A DNA stretch of 64,000 nucleotides from Chryseomicrobium palamuruense (GCF_042649045.1 NZ_JBHSEF010000023.1:124001-188000); one strand, 5' to 3'. Shown: positions 23,693-33,460, counted from the stretch's first letter. Notes: generated by a model not told the origin, from the letters alone. Translations and numbers: made by a program.

Positions 23693-25453
23693 ATGGTTCA
23701 ACCAATTTTATCCATCCGAGCTTTACGAGTCTCTTTTATAGCGGGAGAGCGAGAGATAGAGGCTGTGAAGAATGTCGAGTTCGACATTTTCCCTGGAGAA
23801 ACTGTGGCTATTGTGGGTGAATCCGGTTCTGGAAAAAGTGTAACTGCCCGGTCAATCATGCGGTTGCTTCCCTCTCCTCCTTCTTTCATAAAAGATGGGT
23901 CGATTCGATGGAAAGGGGAGGAATTAATTCAAGCTTCCGAAAAACGTTTAGAGCAAGTTCGTGGGAAAGAGATTTCGATGATCTTTCAAGACCCAATGAG
24001 CTCCCTCAACCCGACGACTCGTATCGGGGATCAACTAGCAGAGAGCTTGATCAAACATCAAAAACTATCAAAGAAAGAAGCGCTTGAACAAAGTGTCATA
24101 TTAATGGAGCAAGTGGGAATTACGAATGCTCGACAACGCGCTGTCCAGTATCCACATGAATTTTCTGGAGGGATGCGTCAACGCGCCATGATAGCCATGG
24201 CACTTGCCTGTGAACCACAGCTGCTACTTGCGGATGAACCGACGACAGCACTTGATGTAACGATTCAAGCACAAATTCTTGCTTTGATGAAGACGATGCA
24301 ACAACGATTAGGGACAGCTATTGTCCTCATCACGCATGACCTTGGTGTAGTTGCGGGGATGTGTGATCGTGTCATTGTGATGGAAAAAGGGGAGATTGTA
24401 GAAACAGGAACGACAGAAGACATTTTTTATCATGCCAAACATCCGTATACCCAAAAGTTATTGAATGCATTGCCTAAATTGCATGAACCTAAACAGCCAA
24501 AACCACTCTCTACAACTAATGGAGTTCAAGACGTGACAACACCTTTGATTGAAGTACGCTCGCTTGTAAAGGAATTCGATTTAGGTCGCGGAGAACGCTT
24601 GAAGGCTGTAAATGATATTAGCTTTTCTATCTATCCAGGTGAAACACTGGGCCTTGTAGGAGAGTCGGGTTCTGGCAAATCCACTACAGGGCGTACCTTG
24701 TTACAACTCCACCAAGCAACTTCTGGAGATGTTTTATTTGATGGGATTCCGCTAAACCGTTTAACAAAAAATCAATTGAAACAAATGCGCAGACGTATCC
24801 AAATTATCTTCCAAGACCCATATGCTTCCCTTAACCCACGACAAAAGATTGTGGATATTATCGGCACAGCACTCGACTTACACGGTTTAGCTAAAAACCG
24901 GTCTCACCGGCAACAGCGAGTGGAAGAATTGTTAGAGCTCGTAGGACTTGAAAAGAGTCATGCCATGCGATACCCTCACGAATTTTCGGGAGGCCAACGT
25001 CAACGAATAGGAATTGCGCGTGCACTTGCTGTCGAGCCAGATTTTATAGTATGTGACGAACCTCTTTCTGCCTTAGACGTCTCTATCCAAAAGCAAATTG
25101 TCGATTTATTGCGTGATTTACAGCAGAAATTCAACTTAACCTTCTTATTTATCGCTCATGATTTATCTATGGTAAAACATATAAGTGATCGTGTAGCCGT
25201 CATGTATAAAGGGAAAATCGTCGAACTCGCGGAAAGTGAGCAACTCTACACATTCCCACAACATGCATATACAAAAGCATTACTGGCATCCATTCCCATT
25301 CCTGACCCCCATGTAGAAGTTGAGCGACTGGAGAACCGGTCGGCAAGGTTACGTCAAGAAACGACGGAAGTCTATGATGTAGAAGACAGTATCTTAACGG
25401 AAGTATCCCCGAATCATTGGGTAGCCGTACAACAGCAATTGACCTATCAATGA
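23693..25453 (+). CDS. Fused peptide ABC transporter ATPase (DppD-DppF type)
   Basis: A 586-residue protein with two complete ABC ATPase domains, the fused layout of GsiA/YejF. First domain: Walker A GESGSGKSV, signature FSGGMRQRAMIAMALA, Walker B LLLADEPTTALD. Second: Walker A GESGSGKST, signature FSGGQRQRIGIARALA, Walker B FIVCDEPLSALD. Each is followed by an oligopeptide-transporter C-terminal helix region (HPYTQKLLNALPKLHEP and HAYTKALLASIP). It should energise the divergent permease/binding-protein operon. ATG at 23693 follows GAGGTG with 6-nt spacing. Divergent pairing across about 170 bp implies joint control. Confidence 0.9.
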   Translation: MVQPILSIRALRVSFIAGEREIEAVKNVEFDIFPGETVAIVGESGSGKSVTARSIMRLLPSPPSFIKDGSIRWKGEELIQASEKRLEQVRGKEISMIFQDPMSSLNPTTRIGDQLAESLIKHQKLSKKEALEQSVILMEQVGITNARQRAVQYPHEFSGGMRQRAMIAMALACEPQLLLADEPTTALDVTIQAQILALMKTMQQRLGTAIVLITHDLGVVAGMCDRVIVMEKGEIVETGTTEDIFYHAKHPYTQKLLNALPKLHEPKQPKPLSTTNGVQDVTTPLIEVRSLVKEFDLGRGERLKAVNDISFSIYPGETLGLVGESGSGKSTTGRTLLQLHQATSGDVLFDGIPLNRLTKNQLKQMRRRIQIIFQDPYASLNPRQKIVDIIGTALDLHGLAKNRSHRQQRVEELLELVGLEKSHAMRYPHEFSGGQRQRIGIARALAVEPDFIVCDEPLSALDVSIQKQIVDLLRDLQQKFNLTFLFIAHDLSMVKHISDRVAVMYKGKIVELAESEQLYTFPQHAYTKALLASIPIPDPHVEVERLENRSARLRQETTEVYDVEDSILTEVSPNHWVAVQQQLTYQ

Positions 25454-25522
25454 AAATAGTCGTGCCACCATTTGATAGGCTGGGAAAACTTATTTTAATT
25501 GAATCCGCATACACGGATTTCT

Positions 25523-25708
25523 TTATTGTTTCGGGCTTGCAGAAATCCGAAACAGGTAGAGACCGATTGCGCTAAGGACTAACGAGGGAAAGTATAACGG
25601 GATGCGGTAGATAGGATCAATCGTCTGTAAATAGGGCCATACTAAAACCGCTGACATCAGCAGTACACCAATAACTAGAAATAAGAGACCTAACCAACGA
25701 TGTTTCAT
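25523..25708 (-). CDS. Small two-segment membrane protein
   Basis: Unrecognised 61-residue protein with two membrane segments (residues about 6-24 and 38-53) separated by LQTIDPIYRIPLYF. ATG at 25708 follows AAAGGAG with good spacing. It sits between the ATPase gene and a GyrI-like gene that is divergent to it, so it is probably monocistronic. Function unknown. Confidence 0.6.
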   Translation of the reverse strand: MKHRWLGLLFLVIGVLLMSAVLVWPYLQTIDPIYRIPLYFPSLVLSAIGLYLFRISASPKQ

Positions 25709-25788
25709 CGAACTTCTCCTTTCAGCAGGAAGTTTTCTGTCCTTTCACGAATACTATCCTTAGACGGATTCAGGAGGAGGACGAACGA

Positions 25789-26238
25789 TTGCCTGCACAT
25801 CAAACATTGACTCTTCGCGCTGTCGTCACGCGCCATCAAGGGTTATTTACTGACTATGCTACGATTGTACCGGAAAAAGCCCAACAATTCATGAAAAGAC
25901 TGCAAGAAGTGGATCATCATGCCTCGATTGAAGTGGCTATTTTTGAACCTCACCGAGGAGACGACCATACAGAAGGTCATTTCTTTGTAGGAACCCTTGT
26001 CTCCAAACAACCGGATCACCCACCGGCGGGTATGGAATATATGGAATTCACTCGGGATTTTGCTTATTCTCGTGGCACCATAGAAGACATCGGAACACTT
26101 CATCTTCAATTGAATGATTGGATGCAACAAGAGAAGTTAGTATTTGATTATTCCGGATATATTGTTGAAATGTATTTCCCGACGGAGACTGGCGAAGAAG
26201 TGGAAATCTATCTACCTGTGAAAAACACCTCATCCTGA
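25789..26238 (+). CDS. GyrI-like/AraC effector-binding-type protein
   Basis: A 149-residue soluble protein. The segment SRGTIEDIGTLHLQLNDWMQQEKLVFDYSGYIVEMYFP followed by a C-terminal VEIYLPV is the layout of the stand-alone GyrI-like (AraC-type small-molecule-binding) domain. Such proteins sense or sequester hydrophobic ligands, or interact with gyrase; which applies here is unknown. The start is a TTG at 25789, 8 nt after a strong AGGAGGAGG. It ends in a bidirectional terminator shared with the convergent metallo-hydrolase gene. Confidence 0.6.
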   Translation: MPAHQTLTLRAVVTRHQGLFTDYATIVPEKAQQFMKRLQEVDHHASIEVAIFEPHRGDDHTEGHFFVGTLVSKQPDHPPAGMEYMEFTRDFAYSRGTIEDIGTLHLQLNDWMQQEKLVFDYSGYIVEMYFPTETGEEVEIYLPVKNTSS

Positions 26239-26259
26239 TACATAGGAGAGGTGTTTTTT
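26222..26259. terminator. Bidirectional terminator, GyrI-like gene / MBL hydrolase gene
   Basis: AAAACACCTC (26222-26231) pairs with GAGGTGTTTT (26248-26257), overlapping the GyrI-like stop codon and ending just before the 3' end of the convergent gene. Confidence 0.8.
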
Positions 26260-26263
26260 CACA

Positions 26264-27364
26264 TTAAATCACTGGTTTCCACCAAGACGTTGTTTCGTAG
26301 TCGTCTAGCTTAGCAACATCTAATTTTTCACCGATTTTCGGTATCACTACATGCACCTGATGTTCTTCACCAAGATGCATCATTTGTTCAGGCGGGTCAT
26401 CCCAAGTATGGAAAGCAAGCGTAAAGGCGCCCCAGTGAATCGGCATGAGATGTGCGCCACCTGTATCAAAAAAAGCCTTCATACTTTCGTTTGGATGCAT
26501 ATGCACCCCTGGCCAACGTTCATCGTACTGACCACATTCCATTAATACCAGATCGAACGGTCCATAACGACGTCCGATTTCTTCAAAGTGTTGACCATAT
26601 CCACTATCCCCACTATAAAATATTCGGTAATTGTCCCATTCAAACACCCATGAACACCAGAGTGTTTCTGCATAGTCAATACCTAAACGACCTGAGAAGT
26701 GGCGTGCAGATGCTGCGTGGAAACGAATGCCGTCATCTTGATACGATTCCCACCAGTCCAGCTCAAAAATACGATGGGTTGGTACTCCCCAGCCTTCTAA
26801 CCGCTTCCCTACACCGAGAGGAACGATGAACTTGCGAACACGGTCCTTGATGGTTTGCACTGTATCATAATCCAGATGATCATAATGGTCATGGGAGTAA
26901 ACTACCCAATCAATGACAGGGAGATCATTCAAATCAAGAGCTTCCTCAGAAGGGTAGCGCATATTCTTAATCGGAAACGGTAAAGGAACCTTTCCAAACA
27001 TAGGATCAACGAGCAGAACTTTGTCCTCCCATTCCACAAGGACGCAGGAATGACCAAACCATGTCACATGTGGCGTCTTTAACCCTATTTCTCGAATAAA
27101 TTTCTCCGTAGGCATTGGATTGGCCGGATGTAAATCTGCCTTTCCTACAAAGAAATCTTTTGCGAGACTCTGGAGTGTTTCTAAACCTCCTGGAGAAACA
27201 ATGGGTGGTGTGTTTCGAAACTTTCCATCCGTGTAATGGGGCAATTCATCATATCGTTTCTTTTCTGTTCGACTGACACGTTTTCCAAACGCAGGATACG
27301 TGACAAGATAGGCAGCGGCCCCAGCAAGTAAAGCACCCGCTACCCATAGTTTTTTATTGCGCAT
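26264..27364 (-). CDS. NAPE-PLD/UlaG-like MBL fold metallo-hydrolase, membrane-anchored
   Basis: A 366-residue metallo-beta-lactamase fold protein. An N-terminal hydrophobic segment (about 6-22) is a signal anchor. The metal motif HDHYDHLD lies near the middle, with further ligands in the IFYSGDSGYGQHF and MPIHWGAFTLAFH segments. Overall it resembles N-acylphosphatidylethanolamine phospholipase D-like hydrolases (COG2220), which cleave phosphodiesters in lipids; the real substrate is unknown. Start at ATG 27364, 6 nt after GAGGTG; the in-frame GTG at 27373 is part of that site. Confidence 0.8.
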   Translation of the reverse strand: MRNKKLWVAGALLAGAAAYLVTYPAFGKRVSRTEKKRYDELPHYTDGKFRNTPPIVSPGGLETLQSLAKDFFVGKADLHPANPMPTEKFIREIGLKTPHVTWFGHSCVLVEWEDKVLLVDPMFGKVPLPFPIKNMRYPSEEALDLNDLPVIDWVVYSHDHYDHLDYDTVQTIKDRVRKFIVPLGVGKRLEGWGVPTHRIFELDWWESYQDDGIRFHAASARHFSGRLGIDYAETLWCSWVFEWDNYRIFYSGDSGYGQHFEEIGRRYGPFDLVLMECGQYDERWPGVHMHPNESMKAFFDTGGAHLMPIHWGAFTLAFHTWDDPPEQMMHLGEEHQVHVVIPKIGEKLDVAKLDDYETTSWWKPVI

Positions 27365-27428
27365 TGCTTCCACCTCTTCCGTGAGTATCTAGCTAGTCTC
27401 TTCCCTATTCTAATCTCCTTATAACTTT

Positions 27429-28091
27429 CTATTCGAGAATTTCCCATCCTTCTTTCTTGGCATAGGCTTTTAAGTCTCCATCCGGTTGAACGGCAACAGG
27501 ATGGCCTACTAAATTCAATACATCCAAATCATAAATGCTATCGCCATATGCATAGCTCTCTTCCCATGAAACATCATACTCTTTCAAGTCTTGTTCGATT
27601 TGAATAATCTTTTGACGCTCATGTACGTGTGTCAATTCCACCACTTTTTGAAGTCTTCCTGATTGGAGCGGCACTTTTGTACCTAATAATGCATCTACCG
27701 GTAAATCTTTTAACACCTCTTGTAACATCACATCAAATGCACCGGAAATGACGAGAACGCGATGTCCCTGCTCGTGATGCCAATGCAACCGGCGAAGAAC
27801 CTCTTCATTGAAGTCGTCTTTCATCTGCTCGCCCATCTCTCTGAAATACTGTCTCAGTTCTTCTTCTGTTGAGTTTTCAAACGTACGAAGATAGATTTCC
27901 ATCGCTTTCTTTCGCATCTTTTTTTCTGGAGTCATCCCAAGTTTGTACATCAAGTAAACAGGCATTAAGCGGCGCATGAATTTCTTATAACGCTTTTTAT
28001 ACACAGAATGGTTCTGTAAAAAGCGCATGAGTAGTGTATATGTCTCATGTCGGTAAATGGTTCGGTCAAAATCGAATAAAGCTACTTTCAT
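27429..28091 (-). CDS. HAD-IB family phosphatase (SerB-like)
   Basis: A 220-residue haloacid dehalogenase-superfamily hydrolase of subfamily IB. Motif I is FDFDRTIY (Asp7, Asp9), motif II VLVISGAFD (Ser), and motif III GDSIYDLDVL. The helical cap between motifs I and II (about 20-90) is rich in Lys, Arg and Met. Relatives dephosphorylate phosphoserine or phospholipid head-group esters; the substrate here is unknown. It lies 65 bp upstream of the MBL hydrolase gene on the same strand and might share a transcript with it. Confidence 0.8.
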   Translation of the reverse strand: MKVALFDFDRTIYRHETYTLLMRFLQNHSVYKKRYKKFMRRLMPVYLMYKLGMTPEKKMRKKAMEIYLRTFENSTEEELRQYFREMGEQMKDDFNEEVLRRLHWHHEQGHRVLVISGAFDVMLQEVLKDLPVDALLGTKVPLQSGRLQKVVELTHVHERQKIIQIEQDLKEYDVSWEESYAYGDSIYDLDVLNLVGHPVAVQPDGDLKAYAKKEGWEILE

Positions 28092-28143
28092 CTTGGTTCC
28101 CCCTGCACATCGTTTTCTTCAGTGTACAGGAATCCGGGCCATC

Positions 28144-28172
28144 AAAAAAGCGGGACAGTTTCCTGTCCCACC
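28144..28172 (-). terminator. Terminator of catE
   Basis: On the minus strand TGGGACAG pairs with CTGTCCCG around a 4-nt loop, followed by CTTTTTT. It follows the catE stop codon. Confidence 0.8.
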
Positions 28173-28179
28173 CTTTTAC

Positions 28180-29028
28180 TCAGTATAGAATATGAATTTC
28201 GTTTCCAGCTGCATCTTCTGTAATGACCCGACTGTCTTGACGGTTCGCTTTATAGCTTTTTGCTTCTAAACGTTTCGCAAGGTCTTCGAGTTTCTCAGCA
28301 TTTGCCACAGTTAAGGTATAGTGTTTCAATCCTACACTGTTTTCAGCCGGACGAGGAGCCCCTACACCGTTCCAAACATTGAGTCCGATATGGTGATGGT
28401 ATTTTTGATCTGCAATGAACAGGGCTTGATGACCGTATCGTGTGACGACTTCAAATCCTAGCGCGTCAACATAGAATGCTTCTGCAGTCTTCAAATCATC
28501 CACGTGAAGGTGAATATGACCCATTACAGTGCCTGCTGGTAGCCCTGTCCATGGTGAAATGTTTTCAGGTTGTAACAAATCTTTGAAATTCAGTGGATCT
28601 ACCGTCATTTCAACTGAATCACCATGCCATGTCCATTCTTCTGGCAAGCGATCTCGATAAATTTCAATCCCGTTACCATCTGGATCTGGTAAGTAAAGTG
28701 CTTCACTCACTAAGTGATCAGATGAACCAAGTTGCACACCGTTATTCACGAGATGCGGAACAATGCTCGCCAGGTCTTCACGTGTTGGCAAGAGAATTGC
28801 AAAATGATAGAGCCCAGTTGTCCGTGGCTGTTTTGGTGTTACATCTTCCGGTTGAACAATGGTCAAAATAGCAGTTTGGCCATCTGCAGTTAAATCAGCT
28901 TCTTGAGATGTCTGAGACAAGATTTGGAATCCAATGACACGCTGATAGAAGTCGAGTGATCGTTGTAAGTCAGAAACTTGAATGGTGACATTTGAAACAT
29001 AAGTGACAGGTTTTGTATGAAAGTTCAT
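28180..29028 (-). CDS. catE: CatE-type catechol 2,3-dioxygenase (VOC family)
   Basis: A 282-residue type I extradiol dioxygenase with two vicinal-oxygen-chelate modules (about 5-130 and 165-280), like B. subtilis CatE, which opens catechols at the 2,3 bond. The iron ligands are expected at His of GHIHLHVDD, His of HHIGLNVW, and Glu of NEIHIL near the C-terminus; all are present. A strong GGAGCGATAAC site precedes the ATG. It stands alone. Together with the MhqR locus 12 kb away it suggests adaptation to quinones and catechols. Confidence 0.85.
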   Translation of the reverse strand: MNFHTKPVTYVSNVTIQVSDLQRSLDFYQRVIGFQILSQTSQEADLTADGQTAILTIVQPEDVTPKQPRTTGLYHFAILLPTREDLASIVPHLVNNGVQLGSSDHLVSEALYLPDPDGNGIEIYRDRLPEEWTWHGDSVEMTVDPLNFKDLLQPENISPWTGLPAGTVMGHIHLHVDDLKTAEAFYVDALGFEVVTRYGHQALFIADQKYHHHIGLNVWNGVGAPRPAENSVGLKHYTLTVANAEKLEDLAKRLEAKSYKANRQDSRVITEDAAGNEIHILY

Positions 29029-29100
29029 GTTATCGCTCCTAAATTATCAATTACTTACTTTATGTAACCTAGTTTATAATAGTAATTTAAAGTTGTCAAT

Positions 29101-29129
29101 AAAAAAAGCACCCCGATTTTAGGATGCTA
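29101..29129 (-). terminator. Terminator after the small 29.1 kb ORF
   Basis: AGCACCC/GGATGCT stem with one mismatch over a 7-nt loop, followed on the minus strand by T7. It immediately follows the ORF ending at 29127. Confidence 0.65.
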
Positions 29130-29315
29130 GGACTTAGTGGTGGATAGATTGCGTTCTCTAAGTTGCGCTGAGATTTCTTTAAGCGCTTGTACTTTTTCAC
29201 GTTGCGTTGCGATGAGTTGTACCATAAACCAAATGACAAATCCGATCATAGCCAAAATAAATAACAAGTATATCAACGAGAACAGTCCAATACCTACACT
29301 TGCGAAACCTGACAT
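29127..29315 (-). CDS. Small single-span membrane protein (DUF4083-like)
   Basis: A 62-residue protein with one long membrane segment (about 8-32) and a short charged helix (REKVQALKEISAQLRER), resembling small DUF4083-type Bacillus proteins. The start is the ATG at 29315, after AAGGGGGAA; the longer frame to 29354 lacks a site. Flanked by terminators on both sides, so monocistronic. Function unknown. Confidence 0.6.
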   Translation of the reverse strand: MSGFASVGIGLFSLIYLLFILAMIGFVIWFMVQLIATQREKVQALKEISAQLRERNLSTTKS

Positions 29316-29369
29316 ACCAATTCCCCCTTTTTTATCTCTACGTTTTGCTTTCACGAAAGTTTCACTGGA

Positions 29370-29412
29370 TAAAAAACCGAAGCACTGAATTTCTCAGCAC
29401 TTCGGTATTTTC
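29370..29412 (-). terminator. Terminator of swrC
   Basis: Long hairpin with arms ACCGAAGCACTGA and TCAGCACTTCGGT (two non-Watson-Crick positions) and T-runs, directly after the swrC stop codon. Confidence 0.8.
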
Positions 29413-29417
29413 CAACT

Positions 29418-32400
29418 TTATTCTTCGGTATCGACAAGAGATTTGTTCTTTTGGAATTTACGAAGAATTTCATACACGACAGGAACGACAACCAAGGTAA
29501 GGAGAGTAGACGAGAACAATCCTCCAATAACAGTGATCGCTAAATCTTGAGAAACGAGTCCTCCGCCACCACTTGAAAGTGCCATTGGAATCATTGCACC
29601 GATTGTTGCAATGGCTGTCATTAAGATTGGACGTAAACGTGTAGCCCCTGCTTCGAGTAAGGCTTCTCGTACCGACATTCCTTCTCGTTCCATTTGAATG
29701 ACACGGTCAACTAGGACGATGGCGTTTGTAACGACAATACCAATCAGCATGAGAAGACCCATCATGACGGAAACAGAAATCGTCTGTCCAGTGATAAATA
29801 AACCAGTGAATGATCCAATGACGGCAAACGGTAGGGAGAATAAGATGGCGAATGGCGCCAGTCCCCCTCCGAATGTCACAACAAGAATAAAGTATACAAT
29901 AGCTATTGCTGCCGCCATTGCTAACCCTAGTTGTGTGAACGTCTCATTGATGTCAGCCGTAACTCCACCCGTTTCCACTTTCACACCCATCGGTAAATCT
30001 AGGGCATCAATCGCTTCTTGAGCTTCTGCACTTGGACCGGATACATCATTTCCAGAAATGGTTCCAGAAACCGAAGCATAATATTCGCCTTTAGAACGGC
30101 TTAACGTATTTTGTGTCGTGCCTTCTTCCACTTCGACAAGTTCACCAAGCGTCATGGTGGTGCCTAATGCTGTTGGCACAGGCGTGTCTAACAACTCTTC
30201 AAACGTAGCAACAGCCTGTGCTTCTTCACGCTGAATAATGACGTCTAAGTCTCCATTCTCGGTACGAATGGATGTTAGTACTTCATCTTGACCCGAACTT
30301 GTTAGCGCCATAAGCAATTGACCGGCTGTTAGTCCATATTGCAGAACCTCTTGTTGCTTAATGCGTAAGACGTGTTCGACATATGGATTTTCTGCATCCG
30401 ATGTCACTTCATCTAACCCGTCGATTTGGTTCATGGCTTTTTCTACTTCTGAAACCGAGGAAAGCAGGTCATCGAGATCTTCACTGTACAGAGTATAGGC
30501 CACTTCATTCGATGACATCATACCGCCACCCATAAAGTCTTGCTCTTTCCACTCCCCAGGTTGATCGAGCCCTGTCAGATAGTTTGTAATTTCAGCTCGG
30601 TAGTCTTCAAATTCATCCACGGAAATGGAATCATTAAAAATCAAGTAAAGAAGTGCTCCATCACTTCCGCCCGACATCATCGCTGCCATATCAGCAGACG
30701 ACGCATCGGTGATTGACAACTGGACGATATCAATTTCTTCGCGAGTGAGTAGTTCTTGCTCCACTTCTTCGACATTTTCAATCGTTTCGTCGCCGAGTTC
30801 CCCTGCTGCTGGCGAATACGTGACATACATCATCTTCTCTGTTTGAGAACCAAGGAACGAGAAGCCAATGAGTGGCGTCAGTGCTAATGAACCAACCAAT
30901 AATACGACGGCAATAACGGACGTGATCCATTTATGGTTTAATGCTTTTTCAAGTATCCCTTTAAACCATAATGCCAGCTTTCCAACCTCATCATGTTTGG
31001 ACGGGGTCTTCTCTCCGTATAATTTCTTACGGAAAAGACTATGTGACATCGCTGGTACAATCGAAATGGCAACAACTAATGACGCAAGTAGAGCAAATGA
31101 CATTGTCAGTGCGAACGGTAAGAACAGCTCTCCTACCATACCTCCCACAAAGACAAGAGGTGCAAAAACAGCAATCGTTACAAGTGTAGAAGATAAAATT
31201 GGTTTGAACATTTCAATCGTTGCGGATTGAATCAACTTGCGTCCTGATAATTTCTCTTCTTTCAAATGCATACGCCTGTAGATGTTCTCTACAACGACGA
31301 TGGAATCATCGATGACCCGTCCAATGGAGACGGTGATGGCTCCAAGCGTCATGATATTGAGTGTGATGTCAAGCCAGTTCAGTAACAGGAGTGCTACAAA
31401 AATAGAAACTGGAATTGAAACTATCGCGATTAGTGTAGAACGGAAGTCCCTCAAGAAAATCAAGATTATCGCGACAGCAATCAAACCACCAATCAACGCT
31501 TTTTCAATCATGGCAAAGACCGAGTCTTCAATTGGCTCTCCTTGGTCAAGTGTCATGTCGACAACTAACCCACCCACATCCGCCTCTAGCTCTTTCATGA
31601 GATCTTTTACAGCATTTACAACGGTAACCGTATTCGCTTCTTGTCCTTTCACGACTTGAATCGCAATGGCATCTTCCCCATTCGTCCGTGCAATGGATTC
31701 CACTTTACCAACAAGTTCAATGTCAGCAAGCTCTGAAAGTGGCACAAACGGGGTAGGATTACTTTCTGAAGGTGTGACGGGGATTAAAATTTCCTTTAAG
31801 TCGTCAACAGAGGTGACGGCTCCGTCCACGTATACCGCTTCCTCCCCTTCTTCAAACTCATATAAGCCTAGTGAAACAGCAATATTACTTGCTTCAATCA
31901 TTTGTTTTACATCGTCTTCAGTGACCGCAAATTGCGCCAATGCTTCCTGATCATACGTTACGTGGATTTCTTCCACGTGCTGCCCGTTGACCGTCGCAGA
32001 CGCAACTCCGTCAATTTTCTCAATTTCAGGTAGAATAGAACTTTCTACGCGTTCTGTCAGTTCTACAATTGATTCGGTCTCACTACTAATCGATAAAGCT
32101 ACGACCGGGAACATGTTCAAACTGATGGAGAGAATCGACGGTGTTTCCACTTCTTCAGGAAGTACCACATTGTCTAAAACGGATTCCAATTCTCGTTTCT
32201 TCTGATCCATATCCACACCGTAGGTATATTCGATCTGTACCTGGGAAACGTTTGCGGAAGAGTTTGAGAACACAGCTTTCACGTCTTCTAAACTTTCCAC
32301 CGCTTGTTCAAGTGGAATGGACACTTCATCCATCACTTGTTCCGCAGTTGCCCCCGGATAGACGCCTGCTACAATCAGATAGGGAATCGAAATATCCGGT

Positions 32401-32531
32401 ATGGACTCCATTTTCATTTGAGTAGTGGAATAGATGCCGGCAAAGGTTACAATAAGAGTGAGTAACCAGACGGCAAACTTATTTTTTAAAACAAATCGAA
32501 CAAGATTTTGCACAAAGAAACTTCCTTTCAC
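29418..32531 (-). CDS. swrC: RND efflux transporter SwrC (YerP)-like
   Basis: A 1037-residue RND-family pump (AcrB/MMPL type). The N-terminal membrane segment is followed by a large extracytoplasmic loop (about 40-330), a second block of membrane segments (about 330-560), a second loop and the C-terminal block. Conserved features are the IPDISIPYLIVAGVYPGATAEQV start, the FVGGMVGELFLPFALTMSFALLASLVVAISIVPA signature and GIVVTNAIVLVDRV. In B. subtilis SwrC exports surfactin and acts in swarming. It is divergent from the YerO-type regulator across 83 bp containing a TetR operator. Confidence 0.9.
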   Translation of the reverse strand: MKGSFFVQNLVRFVLKNKFAVWLLTLIVTFAGIYSTTQMKMESIPDISIPYLIVAGVYPGATAEQVMDEVSIPLEQAVESLEDVKAVFSNSSANVSQVQIEYTYGVDMDQKKRELESVLDNVVLPEEVETPSILSISLNMFPVVALSISSETESIVELTERVESSILPEIEKIDGVASATVNGQHVEEIHVTYDQEALAQFAVTEDDVKQMIEASNIAVSLGLYEFEEGEEAVYVDGAVTSVDDLKEILIPVTPSESNPTPFVPLSELADIELVGKVESIARTNGEDAIAIQVVKGQEANTVTVVNAVKDLMKELEADVGGLVVDMTLDQGEPIEDSVFAMIEKALIGGLIAVAIILIFLRDFRSTLIAIVSIPVSIFVALLLLNWLDITLNIMTLGAITVSIGRVIDDSIVVVENIYRRMHLKEEKLSGRKLIQSATIEMFKPILSSTLVTIAVFAPLVFVGGMVGELFLPFALTMSFALLASLVVAISIVPAMSHSLFRKKLYGEKTPSKHDEVGKLALWFKGILEKALNHKWITSVIAVVLLVGSLALTPLIGFSFLGSQTEKMMYVTYSPAAGELGDETIENVEEVEQELLTREEIDIVQLSITDASSADMAAMMSGGSDGALLYLIFNDSISVDEFEDYRAEITNYLTGLDQPGEWKEQDFMGGGMMSSNEVAYTLYSEDLDDLLSSVSEVEKAMNQIDGLDEVTSDAENPYVEHVLRIKQQEVLQYGLTAGQLLMALTSSGQDEVLTSIRTENGDLDVIIQREEAQAVATFEELLDTPVPTALGTTMTLGELVEVEEGTTQNTLSRSKGEYYASVSGTISGNDVSGPSAEAQEAIDALDLPMGVKVETGGVTADINETFTQLGLAMAAAIAIVYFILVVTFGGGLAPFAILFSLPFAVIGSFTGLFITGQTISVSVMMGLLMLIGIVVTNAIVLVDRVIQMEREGMSVREALLEAGATRLRPILMTAIATIGAMIPMALSSGGGGLVSQDLAITVIGGLFSSTLLTLVVVPVVYEILRKFQKNKSLVDTEE

Positions 32532-32563
32532 TTTGACTAATTTTATTTACCACTTTATAGTAA

Positions 32564-32577
32564 TGACCAATCGGTCA
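32564..32577. promoter_or_regulatory. TetR-type operator between swrC and yerO
   Basis: TGACCAATCGGTCA: 5-bp arms TGACC/GGTCA around a 4-nt centre, the usual palindrome of TetR/AcrR repressors of efflux pumps. Located mid-way in the 83-bp divergent intergenic region, it is a likely YerO binding site for both promoters. Confidence 0.7.
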
Positions 32578-32614
32578 ATAGTCAATTTATAGAATACGAA
32601 ATGAGGTAGAAATT

Positions 32615-33460
32615 ATGTCAAAAAAACAACAGATAGTAGAAAGTGCCATTCAATTATTTGCTCAAAATGGAATTGAAGCTACTTCTATACAACATATCAC
32701 AAAAGTGACCGGTATCTCTAAAGGCGCATTTTATCTGTCTTTCTCTTCAAAAGAAGAGTTGATTATGGAGATAATTGATACATTTATGAAACAATTTGTG
32801 GCTGATATTGACCGAGTAGTCAATTCAGATGTAACAGCCACCACAAAATTGTACCAATACTTTTTAGAGCACCTACAACTCCTTGAAACGCATGCCGATT
32901 TCGCGAAAATGTATGCCCAAGAACAAATGTATTCACTCAACGAAGAAATTCTTGAAAAGTTAATGGTTTACGATATGCTCATTGACGAATCATTAATTAA
33001 ACTATTTGAAGAATTGTATCCAAAAGAAACGAAGAGTCAGCATTATGATTTACTTGTTTCTGTAAAAGGTTTTGTGCGCATCTATTCGCAACTCGTTCTC
33101 TTTCACCCGTATCCCCACGATACACAGCAAATTGCAGAAGCGTTGGTGGAGAAAACGACTATTTTGGCACTTCACACGAAGAAGTGGTATGTAACGGAAG
33201 AAATGGTACGCATCCCTTTACTTAATAAAACGGGAGAAACTGGTATTGAAAGTATTCAAGCTACGATTCTAGACTTAAAAACAGAGCAACACCCACCCCT
33301 CATTGAAGAGAGTCTGGAAGTTCTGGAAGAGGAGATGGCGAGATCCACCCCTCGCCAAGCAGTTATCAAAGGGCTTTATAGCAACTTTATGGAGTATTCT
33401 CCGACAAAATGGCTGTCCTATCTTTTGAATACGATGGAACCAAAAAAAGACGCCGAGTAG
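32615..33460 (+). CDS. yerO: TetR family regulator YerO of the SwrC pump
   Basis: A 281-residue TetR/AcrR repressor, longer than the common ~190 residues but close to B. subtilis YerO, which represses yerP/swrC. The HTH is TSIQHITKVTGISKGAFYLSFSSKEEL (about 23-50). The C-terminal ligand domain is followed by an extra ~80-residue tail (LEVLEEEMARSTPRQAVIKGLYSNFMEY). Divergent from swrC with a palindromic operator between. Its 3' end overlaps a bidirectional terminator shared with the convergent bmrA-like gene. Confidence 0.85.
   Translation: MSKKQQIVESAIQLFAQNGIEATSIQHITKVTGISKGAFYLSFSSKEELIMEIIDTFMKQFVADIDRVVNSDVTATTKLYQYFLEHLQLLETHADFAKMYAQEQMYSLNEEILEKLMVYDMLIDESLIKLFEELYPKETKSQHYDLLVSVKGFVRIYSQLVLFHPYPHDTQQIAEALVEKTTILALHTKKWYVTEEMVRIPLLNKTGETGIESIQATILDLKTEQHPPLIEESLEVLEEEMARSTPRQAVIKGLYSNFMEYSPTKWLSYLLNTMEPKKDAE

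Noticed and set aside
30868..31950. Plus-strand ORFs opposite swrC
   Set aside because: Ser/Thr-rich antisense frames of a membrane protein gene without start signals; swrC is complete and clear.
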